From Rhizoclosmatium globosum (lineage: Eukaryota > Chytridiomycota > Chytridiomycetes > Chytridiales > Chytriomycetaceae), in NCBI GenBank assembly GCA_002104985.1, contig MCGO01000056.1, positions 62,001 to 126,000 of the forward strand: 64,000 nt of DNA, read 5' to 3'. The first letter of the stretch is position 1, and each line of letters opens with the position of its first letter. The notes under the pieces are model-generated. The model had not been told where the DNA came from and made no database searches. It saw only the letters and a list, made by a program, of their open reading frames with translations. The translations under genes were made by a program, and so were the position numbers. This document shows, one piece after another, positions 55,932 through 64,000 of the stretch.

Positions 55932-56881
55932 TTATCCTGTTTGATCTCGCTTTCTTCCGCGGAGACGGACTATTTTGAAAGGTTAGCTGCAGTGGAGAGA
56001 AGGAAAGGAGAAATTACCATCTTCCAGTTTCTTCAAAACTTGTTTGCTATCCTTCACATCCTTGAAATACGAAGCCAAAATTGCATCCAACAAAACATGA
56101 CTTTGAGGATGCGTGCTTGCCAAGGCTCTTTCAAGGACATACAAATCCACCGCCTTGTCCTCTGTCAAGTTTGACACAAAGCTCAAACCAAAATCAATAA
56201 ACACGACCGACTCTGTTCCAGCACGCAACATCATGTTTGAAGTAGTCAAGTCCCCGTGCACGACATCAGCATTATGAAGTTTCGCGAGGGACGTTCCAAT
56301 CTTTGTCGAGATTTCTAAGAGACAGAGTAGCAGTAAGTAATAAAAAACATTCTCAAGATTGAGGAAAGGAGAGGGGGTTACCATTTCGCTTTGCATGGTC
56401 GTTGAGTTCCCTGTTGAAGAAAGCTTTCATAGTTTCACCTTCTACAAACTCCATATAGATGAGAGATTTGACTGGGTCCACGAGGTATACAGCTGGAGCA
56501 TCGATACCACACTTTTTGGCACGGACGAGGCATCTGTAATATTGTGGTGTGGTTTTCGGTTTGAGAGGGTTGGTTGAAGTGGATGATAGAACCGGATGGC
56601 TAACCGTGCTTCCAAGATTGTTCGTCGTTTACTGAGTTTTTCATCTAAATCGAATGCATAAAAATGAGACACGAGGTATGAGAGGATAAGCACTGGGTTA
56701 CCAAGGACTGGATGCCTGTACGTCTTTCTGAAGCGTTCCTTTACGATGCAGACTTCTTTGAGACCAAAAGACGTCTTGAAGACCCGCTAAAGTTGAAAAG
56801 AAGGAACTGAGTCAGCCAAGTTGAATTCGGTGGTTCTGCCTTGCTACTCACGGCTTCAGCGCCTTGTGAAAGAAGGGTCAT
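55932..56881 (-). CDS. BUD32: BUD32/TP53RK kinase of the KEOPS complex
   Basis: About six exons, around 240 aa. This minimal RIO-like kinase has LLSQGAEARVFKTSF in place of the Gly loop, VKERFRKTYRHPVLDEKL, RRTILEARCLVRAKKCGI, the catalytic loop VVHGDLTTSNMML, and metal-binding DFGLSF. The last exon, 55979-55932, encodes VRLRGRKRDQTG, the hallmark basic C-terminus. Bud32 works in KEOPS/EKC to make t6A37 on tRNA. Start ATG 56881 gives MTLLSQGAEA, the normal family start. The SERINC start codon lies on the other strand only 19 bp away. Confidence 0.93.
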
Positions 56882-56900
56882 TTTTTTGAAAAGAATCCGA

Positions 56901-58658
56901 ATGGCGTCTCTGCTTACTTCGGTTGCAACATCGTGTGCAACGAATCTGGCCTGTTGCGTAGGTGAGTGAGTGAGTGAGTGAGTGAGTGAGTGAGTGAGTG
57001 AGTCACCGCAGAGGCTGTTTGCCGAACTGGTGCAATGTGATGCGTAGCGTGAAGTGTCTTCAACAACCAACCAACCAACCAACTAACCATTGCAACCCCC
57101 TCCACAACATAGGCCGCCAAACCTTATCATGCTGCTTCTCAATGTGCGGCGCGAGAAACTCTTCCGCATCGAGAATCGGTTACGCTGTCATGTTTGTCGT
57201 CACCAGCTTCCTCGCCTACGTAAGCAACACCTTTGCAATCGAAAACAACGTGTGCTTTATTGACTGATGGATTATCCCCACTCAGGCTGCCACGTCCGAT
57301 TGGTTCGAAAAATACATTGATGAATGGTCGTGGGGCTATTTGAAGCTGAAGTGCCCGCAAGGATCGTGTTATGGAACCTTGTCTGTTTATAGAATATGTC
57401 TGGCAAACTCGATTTTCCATTCTATTCTTGCCGCTGCATTGTACAATGTTACGTCTAGTCGAGACTGGCGTGCGGGTATTCAGAATGGATATTGGGGTGA
57501 GTTTCTCGAGCAGTCAAGCGTGGTTGGTGAATGAAAGACACTTACTCGGTCTTTCAACAGCTCTGAAGGGTACTCTCTGGTTCGCATTGATTGTCCTCTG
57601 CTTTTTTATTCCAAACTCTATCGTGGTTGGATGGTCAGTCAGTTTTGCGACTGTGGGAGCCATCGCCTTTATACTCGTACAAATCGTTCTCCTGATTGAT
57701 TTTGCGTACACAATATCCGAGGTTCTTTTGGGTAAATACAAGGTATTTTCTTTCTTTCAGCACGCTTATTTTACTCTTCTTAGAATGGTGGGAATCCACT
57801 GAAGACAGGAAGTTCCTGGTAGTTTTGATTGGAATCACATTCAGTTCTTTCCTTGCATCTCTGATTGTCACTGGATTCATGTACGCCTGGTTCGCGCCTT
57901 CTCAATGCCACTTGAACCAGTTCTTTATTTCTTTCAACCTGATTCTTTGTATTCTTGTCACGTTATTGAGCGTTGCACCTGCTGTTCAAGACATTAATCC
58001 AAAGTCCGGAATCGCGCAAGCGAGTATGGTTGTTCTATATGCAACCTACTTGATTGCGACAAGTGTCAGTAGTGAGCCGGACGAGCCGTTGGAGGATGGG
58101 ACCAAATGTAACCCGTTGATTAATAATGAGGGTACAAGAACTACCGGGATCATGTTGGGTGCTCTTTTCACCTTTATTTCGTTGGCCTTTACAACGACCC
58201 GCGCTGCTGTGCAGAGTAATGTAATGGGAGGCGGTGGTGGAGAAAGCGCGCCTCTGATTTCTAGTCAACCTTCAAGTTCGCGAAATATGCACTTGAATAA
58301 TGCTGTAGAAGCGGGTGCGATTGCACCGAGCTCTCTTCACGATGCTGACGACGAAATGGATGATGAAGCTGATGGCGTTAGCTACAGCTACACTTTCTTT
58401 CACATTATTTTCATGCTTGCAAGTTACTATTTGGCCGAACTGATTACAAATTGGGAGACATTTACTCTGGATGATGGAAATGGAGAGGCACAGGTTGGTC
58501 AAGGATGGGGTGCTGTGTGGGTGAAGGTTGTATCAAGTTGGATTGTTATTTTGCTCTACGCGTAAGTGTACCCTTTTTTCTTTGAAGAATAGTTGCTAAC
58601 TCATCTTCTCAGCTGGACACTGGTTGCACCAATTGTTTTCCCTGATCGTGACTGGTGA
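56901..58658 (+). CDS. SERINC/TMS1 membrane protein
   Basis: About six exons. The first, 56901-56961, encodes MASLLTSVATSCATNLACCV; exon 2 resumes at 57110 with GRQTLSCCFSMCGARNSSAS, then VMFVVTSFLAY. These Cys-rich starts and the roughly ten following membrane helices (WFALIVLCFFIPNSIV, VGAIAFILVQIVLLIDFAY, FLASLIVTGFMYAWFAP, FFISFNLILCILVTLLSVA) identify the SERINC/TDE1/TMS family, lipid-associated proteins of endomembranes. The acidic loop DADDEMDDEADGVSYSYTFF precedes the conserved late motif FHIIFMLASYYLAELITNW, and the end is APIVFPDRDW. Intron 1 starts with an array of GTGA units, each a good splice donor. Confidence 0.93.
56962..57002 (+). repeat. (GTGA)n array at SERINC intron 1 donor
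   Basis: About ten GTGA units begin exactly at the exon 1 boundary. Each repeat junction reads GTGAGT, a consensus 5' splice site, so several donors are available in tandem. Confidence 0.9.
57063..57085 (+). repeat. (CAAC)n repeat in SERINC intron 1
   Basis: About five CAAC units lie shortly before the CTAACC branch-point sequence of the same intron that begins with the GTGA array. Confidence 0.85.
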
Positions 58659-58982
58659 AAATAAATGACCTCCTGTTTGATAACAATTGATTGTAAGCAG
58701 ATATTAAATGTTGTGAATTCGGAAGCCTTGTTGGATGGGGTCATCTCAGGCATTTTCCTTGAACGTCACGTTCAATGGCCAACATTATAGTAGCAGATTC
58801 ACCGAAGGTTGTACTGGTAATATGATCATGATCTGTTCCTGATTCGACCAACAACACCTTCCATTGCATACATTGTCAAAGTCAAAATTGAACTATCATT
58901 CATTTTATTGAATTCTCATTTTTGAAAAAGAGAGAAGAAGTGTCCGAATCGTTTCGCAGATATCTGTGAAAAAACCGAGGGG
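58659..58982. other. Intergenic 324 bp, no gene seen
   Basis: Downstream of SERINC and upstream of the FHA gene, both on the plus strand. AT-rich with scattered stops in all frames. No tRNA-like fold or conserved RNA motif was recognised. It presumably holds the SERINC 3' UTR and the FHA-gene promoter. Confidence 0.6.
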
Positions 58983-60654
58983 ATGTTGTATGCAATTCGA
59001 TTGGTGCCCAAAGCAGTGAGCAGCTCTACACTGCCACCGCCGCTTAACGAGGGCGAGACCACGATCGGACGAGGCTTCCAGGGACTTTCTGATGGGCAGT
59101 TGAGTAGCGGTGCAGTTGTGTTAATGACAACTGAATGAGGACTGAACTGGAAACTGAAACTGAAAACCAGACTTTCGCGCAAACAACTCTCAGTTCTCGT
59201 TGATGCCTCCGCGGGAACCATCTTTGTCACGCGCCTCGGCAACAATCCGTCGCGGTTTCTTCCCGCAGCGACATCGACAACATCGACAACATCGGCAGCA
59301 TCAGTTGTTGCACCACCAAAGGAACTGCCAAAGGACACGCCGGTGCAGCTCTTCCACGGCGACACTCTCTTTCTCGTTGGTCTGAAACACGCTTTTACCG
59401 TCGTTGTTGAGCACGTGTCCACAACGATGGCCCTGCCCACTCAGGCTCTGGGCACCATTGCCCTAGCTGGCGGTGGCCCGAGTCTCACGGCCTCTCTTGG
59501 TCGTGCAACAACATTCTCAAAGAAAGGTGGTACTACTCTTGCTCAGAGTCTCTCGGGCGGTTTCGCAGAAAACAAGTGGGATGATGATCTTGACACTGAC
59601 ATGCACAGAATCACGCACCAGGAAAAAGAGCGACGGTGGACAGACGATGAAGATGATGATGGAAAGTTTGATACCAAGAAGTTTGGTATTGCAAGAAAGA
59701 CGGGGGCGAAACGGAGAGTGTGTCGCGCTGACTTTTCGGATGAATCGGACGACTTGTTTGGGTTTGAGGACGAAGCGATCGAACTGATTCATACGCGTGA
59801 GGATTCTGGATTGACGCAAACAAAGGATGAAACTGCCTTGTCCCCAAAAGCAAAGAAACCCAGGCGAAGCACTTCTACAGTGGTGCCTGCACGTCCTCAC
59901 AAAAAGAAAACTCTTCAGTTGAATCCCGTCACTTCAGACTCTATCAATTCTTCGGTGGAATCATCGTCGCCGGCAAAACCGAAAACCCCTCGCGTAACTA
60001 GAAGTCAAAGTTATCTCTCAGCAATCGAACGCCGACGACGGGTGGAAGAGCTGCGACAAAAAAGAACTCAAAGTCGTGTCAGTGTTATTGAAGAGGGAGC
60101 TGAAGAAGGAGAAGACGATGATGATGATGAAGAAGTTGAGGGTGTAGGAGCACGGACGAGAAAGTCTTCAGTTCAAACCAAACGACGTATTACAGCGTAT
60201 GCAATGTATTCAAAAGAGGAGCGAAAGAAAATCAAGAACGAAGTTTGTGACTTGTTTGATTTGTGCCCCACTAATCTTATTCCCAAAGAATCCAAATGCA
60301 TCGACGGCAGAGGTTACTGCCTTGTTACGATCGAGATTCAATTTGCTGCAAGACAATGATCGGGATCACTACCACGCACTGGCCGCTGAAAAGAATGGGG
60401 AGGGACCCTCAAGTAGCTCTCTTCCAGTTGCGCCGCCGCCACCACCACCAAGAAGAAAATTGAAGAGGGTAACATCAGTAAGACCTGAAACAGTGCAAGA
60501 AGAGTCCAGTGCTGAAAGTGAAGAGATTCCACTACTGAGTCGGCGAAAAATCAAAGTCATTCCAGAGAGTTTGGATGTTGAAGTTCTGCAAGAACAACAA
60601 CACGACAGCGACGAAAGCAGTGGTTCGCCCATTATCATGAAACGAAAACTGTAG
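58983..60654 (+). CDS. FHA-domain plus HMG-box nuclear protein
   Basis: Three exons, 58983-59098, 59171-60242 and 60289-60654; 517 aa, joins in frame. The N-terminal 115 residues resemble the FHA-like domain of PNKP, aprataxin and APLF: LNEGETTIGRGFQGLSDGQ, then LSRKQLSVLVDASAG, TRLGNNPSR and LFHGDTLFLVG. Such domains bind CK2-phosphorylated XRCC1/XRCC4-type partners in strand-break repair. The middle is acidic and Ser/Thr-rich with basic patches (KAKKPRRS). Across the second intron an HMG-box-like helix set appears: ITAYAMYSKEERKKIKNEN, ALLRSRFNLLQDNDRDHYH. The combination suggests a DNA-binding repair or chromatin factor. A proline run (PPPPPPRRK) and an acidic tail follow. Confidence 0.75.
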
Positions 60655-60694
60655 AAATACAATTGTGTACCCATGTTTATTTTGGAGACTATAT

Positions 60695-61438
60695 TTATTC
60701 GTCGTCCTCATCCTCCTCAGCCTGCTTCTTGGCCTTCTTCTTGTCAACCTTCTCAACGACGACAGCTGGGGCAGCGTCCTCCTCCTTGGTGGCACGAGTG
60801 TAGACCAACTGCTTCTTGTGGATAGAAACAGGCTTGATCAAACCCTTGGCAGCCAAGTCACGAAGAGCAACACGGGCCAAAGAACCGTTGATCTTAAGAC
60901 GGTCAACGAGAACGGATGGGGTGATGAGCTTGTAGGTTGGGACTTCCTTGTAGAGCTTGTCGAAGGTGAGCTTGTCAAAGAGGACGGCGTTGTTGGCCTT
61001 GTCCTTGGTGCGTCCCTTTGACCACTTCTTCTTCTTGGCTTTACCACCGGCGAGGGCCTTGGCAACCTTCGAGGCTTTGTCTTGCTTTGGAGGCTGAAGG
61101 GAGGAAGGGTGTTTAATTAACGAAAGTAGTGGGGGAATATGAGTTGGAGGGATGGGTTCATTCGTTGTACGCGTTCATTGTGATTGGATGTCTTCGAGAG
61201 GCTGTTTTCAATACGATCCAGTACGCTTCAGTGACTTGGTGAGACGCAGAAGGCATCTGAGCCATGTCCTTTTCGGTTACAAATTGACCTTTCTCCATTC
61301 CAACCAGTCCATCCGATCCGAGTGACGGCGTTAGGTACGGTTATATCGAGTATTCACGAGTGTTCCATGTACTGCTGGTGGTGGTTGATGGCTTCATAAG
61401 GTGGGGATGGCCTCTGTGTGCAGGCGACAACGAACCAT
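60695..61438 (-). CDS. RPS25: Ribosomal protein eS25
   Basis: The main exon, 61093-60695, encodes [39 protein letters not shown], the winged-helix core [19 protein letters not shown] and [19 protein letters not shown], and an acidic fungal-type tail. All of eS25 is present except the initiator Met. The exon begins directly after a CTTCAG acceptor in phase 0, so the first coding exon must end with ATG. The best candidate is ATG 61438-61436 followed by donor GTTCGT, giving a one-codon exon and a 344-nt intron. That start is inferred. eS25 sits on the 40S head near the E site. Confidence 0.88.
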
Positions 61439-61869
61439 TTTTTGGTACGAAAGAGGAAGGAGGAAAAGGATGGAAAGAAACAACCTCTCCTTTCGCTCAT
61501 ATGAAAACATCTATCATTGCAAATCCATTGGTATCTTTTGAATTATTTAAATTGATTGAAACGAGATTTCTTTGTGAGTGCCTTGATGTGAGGTATCGAA
61601 TAATGCAGAAAACACGCGTTTTGTGTGTTCAAACTTGTAAAGAAATACTACACTGAAGTTGCGAACATCATAATGATGTTTCAACGCGTTCAAGAGGACG
61701 TGCATAAAATTATTAATGGTGCAAAGCCAGTGTGTAACTTGAGGTAAGAAAGTAACGAAGATAACGGATTCACGTTGGATAAGAAAAGAATAAATAATAC
61801 AGAGAGAAGAAGGGAGAGAGAGAGAGAGTTGACTCCTTTCTCTCCTTTCCGCCTCGAACAAGTCCAAAA
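61439..61869. promoter_or_regulatory. Divergent ribosomal-protein promoter region
   Basis: This 431-bp gap lies between the inferred eS25 start and the eL24 start and should contain both promoters and leaders. It has pyrimidine/purine asymmetric stretches (GAGAGA run 61808-61826) typical of ribosomal-protein gene leaders. No specific factor site was identified. Confidence 0.5.
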
Positions 61870-62971
61870 ATGAGGTACCGCCATGTCCCCATCCCACCTG
61901 CAGCAATGACAGCCGTCACCATCAAATACGTGAAACCATATGCAGCAATGAAATGATGAAGGATGTATCATGTGTCGAGTCTGTTGGATGGGAGAGGGAA
62001 TTGACATGCCGTTATTGGATGAGACAAGGACATCTCCTTGTCCACTTCAAACAATCTAGCACCCGAATCGCTGGCGAGAACGACGAAATACGTACCATTG
62101 AAACTCGCAGCATTTGGATCAGCCCAGGGGTCAAACGGGAATCAATTGTTCATCAGCAATAGGGCGATCACTTCAACTGGAACTACAACTCATTCAGCAC
62201 AACCGTACTCATCACACATACAACAGAACTGAAATCTGTAACTTCTCCGGATTCAAGATCTACCCAGGTCACGGAAAGACCTACATCAAGGCTGACTCCA
62301 GAGTGCGTACTTCCCCCACCTTGAATGAAGAAGATAGTTTGGATTTGAAATGGATTTGAACTGGATATTCGAAAAGAGAGCAAAAGTGAAGTGAACGTGG
62401 TGGTATATGAAAAGGAGTGGGAGTTAAAGTGTGTATGTAGGATGGAGACGTTTGAAAGGATAGAGCAGTCATCAAAGTGGAATCGACAAACTCTGGACGT
62501 ATCGGAAAAGCTTCAATGCAATTCACGCAACGAATCCGAAATGAATGATGGCATACAAAACTAACAACCCTCTCTTTTTTCTAGTCTTACCGTTTGATCA
62601 ACGGAAAGTGTGAGTCTCTCTTCTTGCAGAGAATCAAGCCATCCAAGCTTGACTGGACCATTGTTTTCCGTCGTCTCCACAAGAAGGGACAGGCTGAGGA
62701 GGCTTCCAAGAAGCGTTCCCGCCGTACCGTCAAGGCTCAGCGTGCCGTTGTTGGAGCCACTTTGGACGCCATCAAGGCCAAGAAGGCTCAGAAGCCAGAG
62801 TTGCGTGCTTCTTTGCGTGCTGCTGCCGCTGCCAAGTCCAAGGAGGCCAAGAAGGTTGCTCAGGAGAAGAAGAAGGCTGAGTTGTCCCAGGTCAAGGCTG
62901 CCCAGAAGGGTAACATCTCCAAGCAGCAGTCCAAGGGTGCTGGTAAGAAGATCCAGGCCACCTCTCGTTAA
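61870..62971 (+). CDS. RPL24: Ribosomal protein eL24
   Basis: Three exons, 61870-61874, 62227-62302 and 62585-62971; 155 aa, the family length. The first coding exon is only five bases, ATGAG, followed by GTACCG; the join gives MRTEICNFSGFKIYPGHGKT, matching the eL24 zinc-ribbon start, although only part of the usual Cys set is present. Exon 3 has INGKCESLFLQRIKPSKLDW and TIVFRRLHKKGQAEEASKK, then a long Lys/Ala tail. eL24 is on the 60S surface, bridging to 40S. Introns 1 and 2 (352 and 282 nt) are long for the locus, as often in ribosomal protein genes. Confidence 0.92.
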
Positions 62972-63140
62972 GCTGTTTTTCACGTGAAGAAGGAGAAGGG
63001 AAGAGGGTTTCGCCCTTGGATGTTCATCGGAATCAATATGTGTAAACTACTGACTTCATCAATAAAGTCAATTCAATCTCGTTTTGATGGAAAAGTGAAC
63101 AAGGAAGAAGAGACTGTTTTTCACCCAAAAAAGACAACTG

Positions 63141-64000
63141 ATGTTCGGCAGTTTTGGACAACAGCCGGCGTTCGGAGCGCAGCCTGGACAGCAACAGCCA
63201 GCGTTTGGAGCACCGACGACAACGTTTGGTAAGGACGAACGCGCGGTGGCTGGTTAGAGAGACCGAGAGACTGACTTGAAGTTCGCTCAGGGGCCGCACC
63301 AGCATTTGGAGCACCGGCTCAGCAACAACCGACGGGCTTTGGCGCAGCAGCAGCGGCACCAGCGACAAACTCATTTGGTGAGAACGCGTTTTTGTTTGTT
63401 TCTTTGTTTGGGTTTGGGTTTAAACGACTGACCGACTGGCTGGTTTCACTGACTCAATCGCAACAACGAAAAAACAGGGTTTGGCGTAAACACGTCGTTT
63501 GGCGCAGCAGCAGCGAGACCCGCATTTGGCCAGGCTCAAAGCGCTACAACGGCTGCTCCAGGCGGCTCTCTGTTTGGCCAGCCGCAACAGCAACCTGCGC
63601 AGTCGGGCTTTGGCTTTGGTGCGTGTCCTGACCCACAACTAAACTACCTCTAAACTATCTTTAAACTATCTCTTCTAGGCCAACCACAGCAACAGCAATC
63701 AACGGGTCTCTTTGGCACACCCGCTCAACCTGCTACTGGCTTTGGAACTCCCGCAACAACTTCCTTTGGCTTTGGCGCTGCTGCCCCTGCCACAACTCCT
63801 TCCTTTGGTGCTCCAGGACAAACAACTCCAACAAATAACTTTGGTACTGGAAATCCACAATATGTCATTACACAGGAACGGGAAAGTGCTGGAACTAGCA
63901 GTTTGAGTGCCGGTACGATGTCAAACTTTTTGGCAATTACTGCCATGCCAAACTATAAAAACTGGAGTTATGAGGTTTGTCCGTCTGGTTGTGTTTTTAC
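63141..64000 (+). CDS. FG-repeat nucleoporin, Nup98/Nup116-like (3' partial)
   Basis: Starts at ATG 63141 (MFGSFGQQPAFGAQPG) and runs off the window. It is Gln/Ala/Pro-rich with many FG and GLFG-like repeats (GLFGTP, SLFGQP, SFGFGAA). Near the right edge NPQYVITQERESAG and NFLAITAMPNYKNWSYE resemble the Gle2-binding (GLEBS) region of Nup98/Nup116, which supports that family over Nup62-type FG proteins. The three visible introns each fall after the first base of the Gly codon in an FG motif (donors at about 63230, 63378 and 63619). These proteins form the permeability barrier of the nuclear pore and help mRNA export. Confidence 0.82.

Noticed and set aside
58659..58982. Possible tRNA or snRNA in intergenic gaps, also in 30461-31161
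   Set aside because: No A/B box pair, cloverleaf or known snRNA signature could be recognised by eye.

Overview
The window is nuclear DNA of a zoosporic (flagellated), chytrid-like fungus. Genes are dense and intron-rich, with short GT-AG introns of about 40-100 nt, frequent CTAAY branch points, the standard code and short intergenic gaps. Fungal signatures are a ZDS-family PP2A regulator, an F-BAR RhoGAP of the Rgd1 type, an ATP synthase subunit-j-like protein and a GT90/CAP10 glycosyltransferase. Flagellar signatures are a clear jouberin (AHI1) homologue and an LRR/IQ coiled-coil protein. All assignments come from reading the translations; no database search was run. Exon joins were tested by splice consensus and reading frame.

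Layout. 1-3781 (+): 3' part of an LRR/IQ gene. 3846-5623 (+): membrane-anchored probable glycosyltransferase. 5646-17672 (-): F-box/ankyrin protein, ZDS protein, mitochondrial EF-P, F-BAR RhoGAP and F-box/LRR protein. 17755-25568 (+): a giant HEAT-like protein. 25756-30460 (-): eIF4E, GT90 glycosyltransferase and WDR5/Swd3. 53318-64000: ATP synthase j-like (+), XRCC3/RAD57 (+), BUD32 (-), SERINC (+), an FHA+HMG-box protein (+), eS25 (-), eL24 (+) and the 5' end of an FG nucleoporin (+).

The centre of the window, 31162-53096, is a large palindrome. A 7.2-kb arm carries a five-homeodomain gene, CDC25 and the mitochondrial GTPase Miro. It is repeated in inverted orientation around a 7.5-kb unique spacer that holds a TMEM94-like pseudo-P-type ATPase and jouberin. 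All six duplicated genes look intact. Identity is very high across most of the arm, stops abruptly at the Miro C-terminus on the spacer side, and decays inside homeobox exons 5-6 on the outer side. This pattern suggests arm-to-arm gene conversion and possible inversion of the spacer.

The homeobox protein has five homeodomains. Four are split by an intron at the identical base, in the Trp48 codon, and three have lost Asn51. Other oddities are ATG-only or 5-nt first coding exons (Miro, eL24, probably eS25), microsatellites that begin at splice donors, start codons of BUD32 and SERINC 19 bp apart, and an FHA+HMG-box domain combination.
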